From Myxocyprinus asiaticus (taxonomy: Eukaryota > Chordata > Actinopteri > Cypriniformes > Catostomidae): a DNA stretch of 64,000 nt. The stretch's first letter is position 1. Each line of letters starts with the position of its first letter. The notes under the pieces were generated by a model. It was given only the letters and a program-made list of their open reading frames with translations, searched no databases and was not told where the DNA came from. The stretch is taken from positions 25,726,744 through 25,790,743 of the forward strand of contig NC_059349.1 in assembly GCF_019703515.2 (NCBI RefSeq), in the 5' to 3' direction. The position numbers and the translations under genes are program-made. Shown one piece after another: positions 45,696 to 64,000 of the stretch.

Positions 45696-48057
45696 CTACT
45701 TACTGTACATGACGTACACAGGATAACCTTCTTCAAAGTACCAACAGTACTTTTTTCTGCAGTTGTCTGCAAAAAATAAATAATAAAAAAGTTATTAAAT
45801 CTCAAGTTTAACAAATTTCCAACAAAACAAAAAGTATATTCCGAAAAGAGGAAACAATATCAACATTTATAGACTATAGTAGTAGCCTATAGTAAATATA
45901 TTTATGGTGAAACCTACACAAATGCAACTATTGCAAAATAACCCAAAATAAATGATTGTGAAAATGGTAATCTAAAAAAAAAACAAAAAAAAAACAAAAC
46001 AAAAAAAAACTGTTAAAAAAACTATTATTTTTGCCATTGTTTCTCTTAGGGATTGTTTCTTTTTCTTTAGCATGTCAACAATGGGGATATTTCAGTTTGT
46101 GCCTGTAACCAATTTTCAGCGGAGCTGGGGATCGTACACAATAGCTCATGGAAAATTAACTACAAAGAACTTATTTTCTATTTCCTGACAAAGAACAGTA
46201 AACATTGTTGAATGCTGAATGGACAGCATGTCTCTGTGTGAAAATTAATGTAGGGTGTTTGTGTCTGAGCAAGAGATGTATTACACTAAAATAGATTATA
46301 AAAATAAATCAAAGACTTGCAACATTATTAAAAACATATATTTACGTATATTTTTGAAAGCTGTAAATCTTAATGAAAGGTATTCTACATATGTTTTTAT
46401 CATAATATTTCTCACCTCAGCAATTAAACAAAGTGTGTTCAGGATGCTGCATAACTCACATTCTGTATTTCAGCCTCTCAGCGCCAGTAGAGCCTATTTT
46501 ATTTTAACATCGATAATTGAGATAATACAAGAGACATGCAGAAGTTACTGAAGCTGCCCTTAAGTGCACATTTTCGCAGTTGGATTGTTGATCCACATTT
46601 CCTGTACTTGTGCATTATTCAAGTGTTAGCACTCTTGTAGTGTCATCTTTCACATCCCTGCGACATCTACAACAGTCTCCTAACTTCTACTTTACACAGT
46701 GTGTGAAGGATTACATCACATGACTTCATATCACAATGACACGTTTGTGTAGCTCTCCATTAAAAAAGCCTCTGAAATATAGCATAGCCTAAAAATTTGG
46801 CTTATAAACTAGAATTAAAAAGACTCATTGAAATTAATTTAATGGCCATAAAAACTATTTTATTAACTTTTGCCTATTTCCCATACTCACTTTTTTTTTG
46901 TCTCTCACTGGCACTGCATCTTTTTACACACTCCTGTACAAAACAGACATGACAGATGTAACAAACATAACACATCTCTGGCCTCTGAAACAGACAAGAC
47001 AAATTTTGCTTGACTTCAGCTCCTCTGCACTTATTTATAATGCAGACTTCATAAAAGTTTGAGCACACCTGAGCCAGCAGATGTCACAGGTCCAGAATGT
47101 GGATGAGGAAAATCTCTTCATTTCAAAACAGAGCACAATATGAAGAGAGCTCTGAGAGCACAGAATTATACATCTTGAAGAAAACAGAGGAAAAATCTAC
47201 AAAAACAGCAAGAACATTTTTTAGAAATATGTGTTCAATGCATTATCCAGGTTTGCTTTTTATTCATGTGAAAAAAGAAATGTTGAATTAACAAACATGG
47301 ATAGTTAGATGTCGTTATGTATATAATCACCAAGCACAAATTTAGACAGTTTAGTGTGTGGAAGTGAATGCTCTTAGTTTGTGGAACATGAGGCAGCATC
47401 AAAGACAAGCACACAGTTAAATATCTGGTGGCCCCAGGGATTAAATAGATTTGACTAGATGTTTCCATAATAGCCTATATTTTTCTGAGATGAATCAACT
47501 GTTAAGGGCAACATATGAGGGAGTTTAAAAAGAATCTTTCTTGTGAAAAAAATTAAATAAGGTTTCATTTTACCAACAATTAATAGTACTTTTAAACCAT
47601 TTACTAATCTTAGTTAATGTTAATTTCAACAAGTAGTATACTATTACATTTTTTAAATCAAAAGTTGTATTAGTTAACATTAGTTAATGCACTATGAACT
47701 AATATGAACTAACAATTAACAACTGTATTTTTTTTATTTTTTATTAACTAGCATTAACAAAGATTAATAAATTCTGTAAATAGATATTATAAATTGTTTG
47801 TTCATGATATCTAATGCATTAACTAATGTTAACAAATGGAACCTTACTAAGTTTGATCATGATTTGCCTTTTCATCTGTGTGGCTCCCTTTTTCTGCATA
47901 TACACATCTCACACTTAAATGCCTTGAAATGACAAAAGTAGTTGAGTCGAAATTATCTTTTTTGTGGTAATTAGCATTGTCACAAATACTGCATTGATCT
48001 TAACTTGAAATTGAACCCAGAATATTCCTTTAACCAAGATTGTAGGGATATAGAATT
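45696..48057. other. Intergenic, AT-rich
   Basis: No exon found. A-rich run at about 45,974-46,010. A TTAACTAATGTTAACAAATG-type repeat at about 47,580-47,850. The right half of a palindromic MITE (ends GAATATTCCTTTAA) at about 47,925-48,033. Confidence 0.5.
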
Positions 48058-48234
48058 AGGTTTAAGGTTTGGCTTAGAGATGGGGGTTGTGGTTCAAACA
48101 CCATTCATTTCCCTCTGATTTTAGGGATATTTTATAGATAGTGCTGTGGTTAGAGATAGGGTTAGGACTAAGATTCTATTGCAGGAATGCTGTTCCAGGA
48201 ACAACAAAAGATGTTTATCCAGGAGCATGTCTTA
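48058..48234 (+). repeat. Direct repeat R, copy 1
   Basis: About 175 bp, GGTTTAAGGTTTGGCTTAGA through CAGGAGCATGTCTTA, repeated at 49267-49441 with few differences. This copy lies just outside the hAT-like element at 48289-50137. Confidence 0.85.
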
Positions 48235-48288
48235 CTTGTCTAAATCATGGTGACACAGATGACTCAAACTTGAGAGATATACAGCTAC

Positions 48289-50137
48289 TAGGGATGTCAT
48301 AAAATATTGATATGTCGATTATTGATCAGCAAGTTATTTTATCAATACATTTTTGAGGCATCGATATATTAACATCAACTGACATTTAAAATAGAAGCCT
48401 AATTTGTATGCTTTCCAGTTCACTCAGTTCCATTCCATTCAATGTTGTCTCACGTATTAGCTTTGGGAGACCACAAGGGGGTGATATAACATTTACTGAA
48501 GCCGGTCTCGGTATGTCACATACGCATTACGAGCCGATGCAGAGACGAGCCACTTCTATTAAAATGAATGGGAGAAACTGGAACACCCAACAGCAGCCAA
48601 TGGTCAACAGATGTAGAAAAGTAAGTCCCACCTTACAGGTAAAAGATCTAATCTCCTTTTAGATACAGACATTGGCTGTCAATGAACTTGAGAACGTGTA
48701 TGCGCATTAGCTTATACAAGCCAGGAAATGTTCGTTTTTTAGCATAATCTGAGGTAAAGAAGCACAATTTATGATACGAGTGTTGTCAGATTTGACTGTC
48801 GTTTTGAAATTTGTTCTTTTATCATAATCTTGACCAACCGTTTTGTAGATTTCGGTCTTTCCCCTCATTGCCTCCAAAATTTTTGGGAGACCACACACTT
48901 TGTAAAAACTCTGTGAATTGAAAAGCCAGAAATAATAGCCACAGAATTTAGAAGGATTGGCACTCCTAAGAACATGTAAGATTTATTTTTTATCCATTGT
49001 CGTTTTCACATAAATGGGGAAAAAACAGTTTTACGGATGTGACATCTCTTCATTACGGAAGTGACAGTTGTGAAAAGAGCACTTACATCTTGAGGGGAAA
49101 CCATTCAAAATGCTTTGAAACCTGCAGAATTTGACCTCTGAGATATATTATATTGCGTTATAATACCCATCAATGCTGCAGGTGAATTGAAATAAGTTTG
49201 AATAAAATTGAAATCGCTATTTTTCATGGTATGGTTGACATTTTCGTGGAATTGCCCAGAAGTGGGTTTAAAGTTTGGCTTGGAGATGGGGGTTGTGGTT
49301 CAAACACCATTCATTTCCCTCTGATTATAGGGATATTTTATAGATAGGGCTGTGATTAGAGGCAGGGTTAAGACTAAGATTCTATTGCAGGAATGCTGTT
49401 CCAGGAACAACAAAAGATGTTTATCCAGGAGCATGTCTTATGTTCTTTGATCGGAATCTTGACAATCCATTTTGTATATTTCTGTCTTTCCCCCATTCAT
49501 GACTGGAAATAGCCTCCCAATGGTAGCCCAAAGTTAAGTTTTTTGATTCTCTTTAAGAATTAACAAAGTAACGTTGATGAGTTTGCAGGTTAGTGTATGA
49601 AACTGGTGTAACTGTGCAAACTGAACGATTAAAAATGGCAATGTTTATTATGCAATTTCCCTGTATGTAGCCTTGAATAGGTCTTTTAAGTGGTCAAACC
49701 ACAGAAGACATACTTGTAACTGAAAATACATTGTGTAGGCTCTATGAAAGATACTTAAAACAATATATCATCCAGTAATGACTAGAGTAAATAATCTATG
49801 TCCTTTGATAACGATATGGGTCGAATTTAATGGAAAACTATACGAGTTGAGCTTCGTGGCACTGCGGAATTTTTAACAGCTGAGCAGGAGGTCGGTGTAT
49901 AAGTACCTTAATAGAAAATAATTGTTTCTTAATTTTAGGACAAGTCATGATGTCTGCTAGATTCGTCCGCTGCGCGACCACTTTATCAAAGTTGTGTTGA
50001 GAAATATCTTTGAAAGACAAAGATTATTGTGCAATGATCAGCCCTATTTATATATCAAAAAATCCCCCATATATTGATAATCATCTGGAAAATCTTCAGA
50101 TTTTCGATGCGTGAAAATGGCATAGATCCCAACCCTA
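48289..50137. mobile_element. hAT-like element, non-autonomous, 1.85 kb
   Basis: 8-bp duplication ACAGCTAC (48281-48288 and 50138-50145). Ends TAGGGATGTCATAAAAT and the complement of TAGGGTTGGGATCTATG; only the outer 8-9 bases match well. No transposase-like frame inside. It contains copy 2 of direct repeat R. Confidence 0.6.
49267..49441 (+). repeat. Direct repeat R, copy 2
   Basis: Second copy of the 48058-48234 segment, this one inside the hAT-like element. Same orientation. Confidence 0.85.
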
Positions 50138-52678
50138 ACAGCTACATACCATACAAGAACAGTGAGGAGGCAATGTGCTCACGATAAAGTGCGAACCAGC
50201 AAAGACTGCACCACATTCTCAAAGGCAAAATAAAGTACCCATTTATTAACATGAAATCCAAATTTGTAATGTTAACAGACAAAAGAACCACATCCAGTAC
50301 AATTCTTTGAGCATTCCTAGTCTCACCCAGTAACAGGCTCTTCCTCATTTTGACCTGTGGAAATGGCAGTCTTAAGCACATTACCCTGAATGACAACATG
50401 ATGTAGGCAAAAAAAAAAAAAAAAAGATCAACGTTGAGAGAAAGAATATGAGACCCAAAAGCAAATAACATTCTCATTTATAAGGACTGCCAAGTGTTTT
50501 AAGTATAAGGGAGAGAACAAGAATACCATCCTTGAACACAATTTTTCAAAAGAAAAAAAAAAACAACCTCAATTGTGCATTTTTGACACTTTGTACAAAT
50601 AAAACATCAAATCTACAGAAATTAACAAATCTTTATGTACACTGAGGTAAATGATAAACATTGGTCAAAAGAGAGGTATTATGCTTTGACATGAATTGTT
50701 TTTGTGCTTTGCACTAAAACTTGTTTTTTTAATGATATCTTCATTTGTAAGACTTCAATCTCACAGAAACAACAAAGGATAAACATTTACACCGACTTTA
50801 AAGTAGTCACTAAATATAAAAAAGGCTTTCTTTCAGCTTTTGTAGAATGACTATACAGAGGAAATACTAGAACAACATCAAGCAAATGAACTCTGTACAT
50901 AAACTACAACCTTGGAATGAACAAAGAAGAAAAAAGTCCCAAGTACATCCATCCAATATGAGGAAATAGTTAGAGATATGTAAAAACATTTTCTATGTGT
51001 TTTGGGGCTTCAGAATACTAATAGCTTATGACTTCACAGAGAGCACAAATGTTTATAAAATATAGGCACTTTTATTGCATCATGCACTGGAAAGCACAGT
51101 GAGTTTGAAATTCAGCTTGCCTATCACAGAATATATATTCCTGTCTGCATCCCACATCATTTCCTCCCCTTTGTGCTAATCAGCCTGGAGCTCTCATTTA
51201 CATAGTCATCAGAGCATTCATTCACTGACATTGTTAAAGACAGGTTCAAGTTACCGGAAAGTGGCAGCACTCATCATATGGGCTGTGGTGCTACCACCTT
51301 CCAAACTCACAATCAAAATACTGCATGTTCAAAGTGACTATGTACTCACAGGAAAGTTTCCTATTTTATATATATAAAAATATGTACACTGACTCTGTAA
51401 CACATAAATAAGTCTCTGTATATTAACATTAATGCATTAGGTATCTGGAAATAACAATTAACTACGTCTTTTAAAGCATTTATTAATTTTGGTTAATGTG
51501 AATGTATAAATATGCTGTTGTATTGTTAGTTCAGAATTATGGTTCCCACTTTTTGACCAATGAATTTCTATAAACATAGTGATTACTGCATAAGGATATT
51601 TAGAAATCATTGTATAGCGATTGCACTGACAAAGAGCGATTTCTTATAGACTTTTCCATGACTATTTTTATTTTTTTTTTATTAATTCCCATGGCCAGAT
51701 TTTAAAATTCCCTGATATTTCCAGTTGTTCTATGACTGTGGCAACCCTGCATAATGTTAACATTCATATACTGTATGTTAACTAATGTTAACACATCTTT
51801 AATGTTAAAAATGCATCCATATATGTAGAAACAAACAAAGATTAATAAATGCTATTGTTTACTATTGCGTTAACTAATTTTAACATATACAACCTTATTG
51901 TAAAGTGTAACTACTGACTCTTCAGACACCTTAGAAGACAGAAAATAAAACCTATGAAAATAGAATCGAAAGATAATATACAGAGTCTGAGCTGGTGAGT
52001 TTGTGGATATCTGATATCTCTTGGGGGGGTTGCAAAAAAGAAAAACAAACATCAGATTTGTTTCATTCTTTGTTGAACATACTGAAGGCTGCTAGTGATT
52101 GTTGGCATGTATTTATAATGAGAGTCCAGAGTGATGGAGGTTCATAACCATTCACATCCTCGAACTTCAAAAGAGTCTTTTTGGTTCACAAAATGTGAGA
52201 TTTCTACTACACATTTCACAGCCAATGACGCTGAACGGCCCTTAATATTTGGCTGTCTGAATAAATACTAATTTCTCAAAAGACTATCTAAACAATTTTT
52301 ACAGATCAAAGCGACATTCTATTCTCCACTATTCAAACAAAAAGTTGTTTAAGAGACATAATATTCACTGATTCTCGGCACTCTCATTCTCCATATATGC
52401 CCAAATATGCAACAAAAACACTTATTGCTTAACTTGACCAAACACAGACATACATAAAGTTACACAACCACTTTGCGGCTAAATGAGTTTTGCTCGACGA
52501 TGTGTGACGTCACATTAAAACAATCGAAAAGCTTCATCTTGTGCTGATCGGAATTAAAACCACACCTTAACAGTAGTATGTACAGCAAAACTAGAAATTG
52601 TTTGTTTTTTTCAACCCATTCAGCTCACAGTCTAATGACTATGCACAGTGCAAAATATAAAATGTCATAGTTAGCATC

Positions 52679-53401
52679 TTAAAGGAATAGTTCACAAAAA
52701 ATGTAAATTCTTTCATCATTTACTCACCCTCATGTCACTCCAAACTTGTATGACCTTCAGCTAAACATAAAATTCGATATTTTAACAAAGGCATGATTGC
52801 TTCCATAAAATACAAGCATACTGTATAGTGACTCACTTAAGCTTGAAAAATCACCCAAAAGAGTCATAAAAGTAGTTAATGCAACTTGTGTCATTTCCCA
52901 AGTCTTCTGAAGACATACGACCAGTTTATAATGGTGAACAGATAGAAATGTAAGTCATTATTTACGCTCAAATAAAATAAAATAAAACCCCTGTTTTTTA
53001 AGCTATAAAGGGAGTTACTACAAACTGCTATTGTATTAAAACCTTTAAAATATCTCCTGTGTTCTGCAGAAGAAAGTCAATACAGGTTTGGAATGAAATG
53101 AGGGTGGGTAAATAATCCCTGCATTCCAAACGGCATAAAAGATGGCTTCAGAGGGCACTATGAAGGGAGAACAATCATGATGGCCATACTGCAAGGTTGT
53201 TCAAAACAGAATTTCAAATAAAAATGAATTTAAAAGTGCATTCCAAATGACCGTTATTTTTAACCCCCACACATTTTAGCACTCCAAAGCTCTCACAGTG
53301 GATGGTAAAGTCTTTGAAGGCAATAGGGCTTAGGGATGATCACTTCTGAATGGAACACACCTAATGACAGAAATTTCATGTTGTGTGAACTATTCCTTTA
53401 A
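52679..53401. mobile_element. hAT-type MITE, copy 5
   Basis: Left TTAAAGGAATAGTTCAC, right GTGAACTATTCCTTTAA, with a diverged interior (723 bp). Confidence 0.65.
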
Positions 53402-53664
53402 GGAAAGCTTATAAAAAGTTCTACATCTTTCCATGTTCTCTTAAAGCCTCTAATTGCTCGACTGAAAACCGTGTGCAGCAGAGAAAGAGTGAGGCAAACA
53501 TAGTTAGATAATACCTTATCGGACAGATAATGCCTTATCTGATTATGACAGCATCATACTTTTAATACAAAGAGCACACTACCACTGCAAAACTATATTA
53601 CATAAATTGTAGTATCCTTTCTACAGCAATACAGAGACACACTATAGTTAAAGGAAAATTAAGA

Positions 53665-54219
53665 TTTTTCAGCTCTGTAGGCCCATACAATGCAAGTGAA
53701 TGGTGACCAAAACTTTGAATCTCCAAAAGCACATAAAGGCAGCACAAAAGTAATCCATCAGACTCCAGTGGTTAAATCCATATCTTCAGAAGCGATGTGG
53801 TTAAGGGTGGGTGAGAAACAGATCAATATTTAAGTCGTTTTTTTACTATAAATCTCCACTTTTACTTCCACATTCTTCTTTTGTTTTTGGTGATTCACAT
53901 TTTTCGTGCATATTGCCACCTACAGGGCAGGAAGGAGAATTTATAGTACGAAAGGACTTAAATATGGATCAGTTTCTCATCCACCTTGATCACATCGCCT
54001 CTGAAGATATAGATTTAACTAATGGAGTCTTATGGATTACTTTTATGCTGCCTTTATATGCTTTTTAAACATTTGGTACCCATTCACTTGCATTGAAAGG
54101 ACCTACAGAGCTGAAATATTCTTCTAAAACTTTGTGTTCAGCAGAAGAAAGTCATACACATGCATGAGGGCGAGTAAATGATGAGAGAATTTTCATGTTT
54201 GGGTGAAATATTCCTTTAA
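53665..54219. mobile_element. hAT-type MITE, copy 6
   Basis: Interior CCATACAATGCAAGTGAATG, AGGCAGCACAAAAGTAATCC and right end TTGGGTGAAATATTCCTTTAA; the left terminal repeat is missing. Confidence 0.75.
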
Positions 54220-55223
54220 ATTGGCCTTTGTAAAAGTGGCTCACTTTTCTGATAGATTCTTTAAGGACTGGTCCCTCCAGGCAGCTCTCTGGGCTGCTTC
54301 TAACGTGCATTATCATTGAATGCACTGCCTTTGCTTGAAGTTGCAAGCAGCTTGAAGTTATAAGCAGCATGATGAAGTAGCCAGTCAAATTTCGAAACCA
54401 TTTCCAAACAATCAGGCAAGGCTTTGGATCCTGTGTTCGAGCAATCAGAAGAATATGCTGTAACTTTATGCTGAAACAGCCGTAACTTTTTTTAATTTGT
54501 TCTACTGCTTCCATATACAGACAAGTACATGTGGTGCCAGTAACCCAAACACAGTGTAAATAGACATAGTGTCTCAAACTACAGAGGTCCTTGTTACCAA
54601 ATATGGTAAACATGATTAATTCAGAGAAGTGGCACTTCCTGGGATCACAAAGTCAAAGAACTCTGCAGTGATAAAATATGGAGCACACACACACAAAGTG
54701 CCTTGGTAAACCTACACATAAATATACACAAGCAACATTAGTCAAATATGTACATCTATAGACAACAGGCTATATACAAAAATAAAGACCATACAGAGCA
54801 TCCTTATATCAGCAAATCAAAACAGGGTCAAGCCCAGCTTGCAAAGCACATCAATGACACTGAATGGCTGTCTATGGTTAGTTGTCCGGTCAGTCACCAA
54901 ACAACTGAAAAGAAAAATCTGAGTATGGTAAACTGATATCCCAGAGGACTGATGTATAGCTTTGAGCACTGGTTTGTTTGTGAAATCCTGCAGTAGCTGA
55001 AAAGTTTGTTTGAGGTGATCTTGGATGAGGATGCATCTTTCCATGGACAGAGCGGAGTTTTAAATTTCAATACACTGGTCCCTCAATTGCTGTCCATTTC
55101 CCATAATTGGAGTGTTGAAGTAAACCTCCACAGCATTCTCACAAAATTTGTTTTGCTCTCTTTCATAACCTCCCAAGATCAGTGGAGGAAGTGGATAGGC
55201 AATGTGAAGATGACGAGTTGTAT

Positions 55224-61247
<6,024 letters not shown>

Positions 61248-62079
61248 CTGTGTGGAGAATTGATCCCACCAGAGCACACATTTCATGGCCATGTATTTTT
61301 GATACACACTGTTAAATGTATGTTGTTCCAATATATTTCCATAATACATATCCATACAGTGGGGTCCATAAGTCTGTGACCACACTGAAAATCTGGGATT
61401 CAAAATCTAATTAAATCCTGGAAATAAGAAAGCCTTAGGATTTAAAAAAAAGAAAAAAAATATTCCTAATATTTAAGATACTGCACTATTTCTAGGTCAC
61501 TAATAAAATACAAGAAAATTAGTTACACTGACCATATTAACTTAGGTCTATAGATTTCCTTTATACAGAGTTCCTTGCTTACATTAAAGCACACAAGATG
61601 CTCTTTGGAACATTCTCAAATCATGCAGTGATAACATCCATCATCAGGTTTTGCACAAACTTATGGAGTCCATGCCAGCTCGAGTGCATGCTGCCATTAA
61701 ATCAAAAGGGGACAAACAGTTGAAGTCAAAAGTTTATGTACACTTAGGTTGAAGTCAATAAAACTAATTTTGTAACCACTCCACAGCTTTAATATTAGCA
61801 AACTATAGTAAGTAAATCTACTTTGTGCATGAGTAATTTTTCAAACAATTGTTTACAGACAGATTGTTTCACTTTTAATTGACTATATCACAATTCCAGT
61901 GGGTCAGACATTTATACATACACCAAGTTAACTGTGCCTTTAAACAGCTTGGAAAATTCCAGAAAATGATATCAAGCCTTTAGACAATTAGCTTTTGATA
62001 GGAGGTGTACTGAATTGGAGGTGAACCTGTGGATGTATTTTAAGGTTTACCTTCAAACTCAGTGCCTCTTTGCTTGACA

Positions 62080-63572
62080 TCATGTGAAAATCAAAAGAAA
62101 TCAGCCAAGACCTCAGAAAAAAAAAAAAATGTGGACCTCCACAAGTCTGGTTCATCCTTGGGAGCGATTTCCAAATGCCTGAAGGTACCACATTAATCTG
62201 TACAAACAATAGTATGCAAGTATATACAATACTGTGCAAAAGTTTTAGGCACTTGTGAAAAATGTTGCATAGTGAGGATGTCTTCAAAAATAATGCCATA
62301 AAAAATTTTCATTTATCAATTAACGTCATACAAAGTCCAGTAAACATAAAAAAAGCTACATCAATATTTTGTGTGAAAACCTTTGCCTTCAAAACAGCAC
62401 TAATTCTCCTAGGTCACCTGGACCTTTCTTGGTTGTTGGCAGACAGGATGTTCCAATCTTCTTGGAGAATTTGCAACAGTTCTTCTATCTATTTAAGCTG
62501 TCTTAACTGCTTCGGTCTCTTCATGTAATCCCAGACTGACTATGTTCAGTGGGGGGCAATGCTATCTGTTGCAGAGCTCCTTCTATTCTATTCTATTTGC
62601 AAAAGGAATGCTCGGGAATTTAAAATGTACATTTCTTATTGACACACTAAATCTGAAGATATATATAACCATCTTAAGATATATTATTTTGTGAAACATC
62701 TTATGTGCCTAAGAATTTTGCACAGTGCTGTACACCATGGGTCCAAGCAGCCATCACACTGCTCAGGAAGGAGATGCATTCTGTCTCCTAGAGATGAACG
62801 TAGTTCGGAGCAAAAAGTGCAAATCAATCCCAGAACAACAGCAAAGGACCTTGTAAATATGCTGGAGGAAACAGGTAGACAAGTATCTATATCCACAGTA
62901 AAACGAGTCCTATATTGACATAACCTGAGAGGCTGCTCAGCAAGGAAGAATCTACTGCTCCAAAACCTCCATAAAAAAAATCCAGACTATAGTTTGCAAG
63001 TGCACATGTTTGCAAAGATCTTACTTTTTGGAGAAATGTCCTCTGGTCTAATGAAACAAAATTTTTACTGTTTGGCCATTATTACCATTGTTATGTTTGG
63101 AGGAAAAAGGGTGAGGCTTGCAAGCCGAAGAACATTATCCCAACCGTAAAACATGGGGGTGGCAGCATCATGTTGTGGGGGTGCTTTGCTGCAGGAGGGA
63201 CTGGTGCACTTCACAAAACAGATGGCATGATGAGGAAGGAAAATGATGTGGATATATTGAAGAAACATCTCAAGACATCAGCCAGGAAGTTAAAGCTCGG
63301 TCGCAAATGGGTCTTCCAAATGGACAATGACCCCAAGCATACCTCCAAAGTTGTGGCAAAAAGGCTTAAAACAACAAAGTCAAGGTATTGGAATGGCCAT
63401 CACAAAGCCCTGACCTCAATCCGATAGAAAATTTGTGGGCAAAACTGAAAAAGCGTTTGCGAGCAAGGAGGCCTAGAAATCTGACTCAGTTTCACCAGTT
63501 CTGTATGGAGGAATGGGCCAAAATTCCAGCAACTTATTGTGAGAAGCTTGTGGAAGGCTACCCGTAACCTTT
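62080..63572 (+). pseudogene. SB-subgroup transposase, broken and interrupted
   Basis: The first exon-like part (about 62,080-62,215) reads KSKEISQDLRK then SGSSLGAISKCLKVP and is split by the nested element. It resumes at about 62,740 with RCILSPRDER, VQINPRTTAKDLVNMLEETG and VSISTVKRVLY, then a stop. Later frames (63170-63427) give LWGCFAAGGTGALHKTDGMM and FQMDNDPKHTSKVVAK (second catalytic Asp). Several stops and frameshifts; inactive. Confidence 0.8.
62227..62730. mobile_element. 504-bp Tc1-type MITE nested in the SB-like element
   Basis: Termini CAATACTGTGCAAAAGTTTT and AGAATTTTGCACAGTGCTG, with TA on both sides (62225-62226 and 62731-62732). Non-coding. It interrupts the transposase amino-terminal region. 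Confidence 0.85.
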
Positions 63573-64000
63573 GACCCAAGTTAAACCATTTAAAGGCAAT
63601 GCTACCAAATACTAACAAAGTGCATGTAAACTTCTGACCCACTGGGAATGTGATGAAAAAAATAAAAGCTCTCTACTATTATTATGATATTTCACATTTT
63701 TTAAATAAAGTAGTGATCCTAACTGACCTAAGACAGGGAATGTTTTCGATGATTAAATGTCAGGAATTGTGAAAAACTGAATTTAAATGTATTTGGCTAA
63801 GTTGTATGTAAACTTCTGACTTCAACTGTACAAAATACTGAAAATTCTGAACTTTATCTTAATCTCAATTCAACTTCTCACTTAAAGTACGTTGATAATA
63901 GACATAATTTGTAATGAAAAACATGTATTAAAGTACTGTATAAAAATGCTAAATGACTTTTGACCCCACTGCATATAACATATTGTTGTCATATCATCAT

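Larger units (their letters stand above)
50146..55223 (-). other. tgfbr1: Probable tgfbr1 3' untranslated region and flank
   Basis: Downstream (leftward) of the tgfbr1 stop. Much of 50,150-52,650 is non-repetitive AT-rich sequence with no coding exon, as expected of a long 3' untranslated region. Minus-strand AATAAA candidates lie at about 51,071-51,076 and 50,240; neither is decisive. Two hAT-type MITEs (52679-53401 and 53665-54219) and a TTAACTAATGTTAAC-type repeat (about 51,405-51,905) lie within. Transcript end not determined. Confidence 0.4.
61717..63828 (+). mobile_element. Sleeping Beauty-subgroup Tc1 element with a nested insertion
   Basis: Left terminus CAGTTGAAGTCAAAAGTTTA, right terminus AAACTTCTGACTTCAACTG followed by TA (63829-63830). 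The left target TA has become AA. Direct repeats within each inverted end (GTGGGTCAGACATTTATAC at about 61,900; CTTCTGACCCACTGGGAATG at about 63,630) match the IR/DR layout of the subgroup. Subtracting the 504-bp insertion leaves 1608 bp, the normal size. It lies in a tgfbr1 intron. Confidence 0.85.

Noticed and set aside
54152..54613. 153-codon minus-strand frame near tgfbr1
   Set aside because: It runs into the hAT MITE copy 6 and has no exon signals; probably untranslated sequence.

Overview
This is nuclear DNA from a bony fish, most likely a cyprinid (carp/barbel/goldfish group). The reasons are multi-exon vertebrate genes with GT/AG introns, a low-GC, transposon-dense background, and repeat families I associate with cyprinid genomes: hAT-type MITEs ending TTAAAGGGATAGTTCACCC, Tc1-like elements with long inverted repeats, a DIRS remnant and tRNA-derived SINEs. 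The species cannot be fixed from the sequence. There is no operon, CRISPR array or other prokaryotic feature.

Layout. (1) 347-5917, minus strand: four phase-compatible exons of a gene I do not recognise, with a fold-back Tc1 derivative and an AT-rich palindromic MITE in its introns. (2) 7.9-12.0 kb: a decayed DIRS-type retroelement joined to a tandem of LTR-retrotransposon LTR/leader units. (3) 12.0-15.5 kb: microsatellite and nested MITEs. (4) about 15.8-23.4 kb, plus strand: csrnp1 (cysteine/serine-rich nuclear protein 1), four coding exons, 550 aa, with a CRE-like site at its likely promoter. (5) 25.2-26.1 kb: a hAT-type element. (6) 26,357-40,244, plus strand: gorasp1 (GRASP65), nine coding exons, 473 aa. 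Its 8.7-kb first intron is mostly a fold-back repeat with an L1-type LINE inside it, and introns 5, 6 and 7 each hold one transposable element. (7) 40.2-50.1 kb: intergenic, mostly TE remnants, including a second copy of the hAT element and a 1.85-kb hAT-like element. (8) 50.1-64.0 kb, minus strand: the 3' end of tgfbr1 (TGF-beta type I receptor, ALK5). The last two coding exons are at 55,224-55,349 and 61,117-61,247, and the surrounding introns are filled with Tc1-like elements.

The host genes have unrelated roles: an immediate-early-type nuclear factor, a Golgi stacking/tethering protein and a receptor serine/threonine kinase. They are not a functional cluster. csrnp1 and gorasp1 lie in the same orientation about 3 kb apart, recalling the human 3p22 neighbourhood. 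ttc21a, which I recall lying between them in human, is not visible here. I found no convincing new biological system. The most unusual content is structural: two independent fold-back Tc1 derivatives, half-copy derivatives of a palindromic MITE, an L1 lacking its endonuclease region but with a clear target-site duplication, and a Tc1 whose end lies only 22 nt from a gorasp1 splice acceptor.
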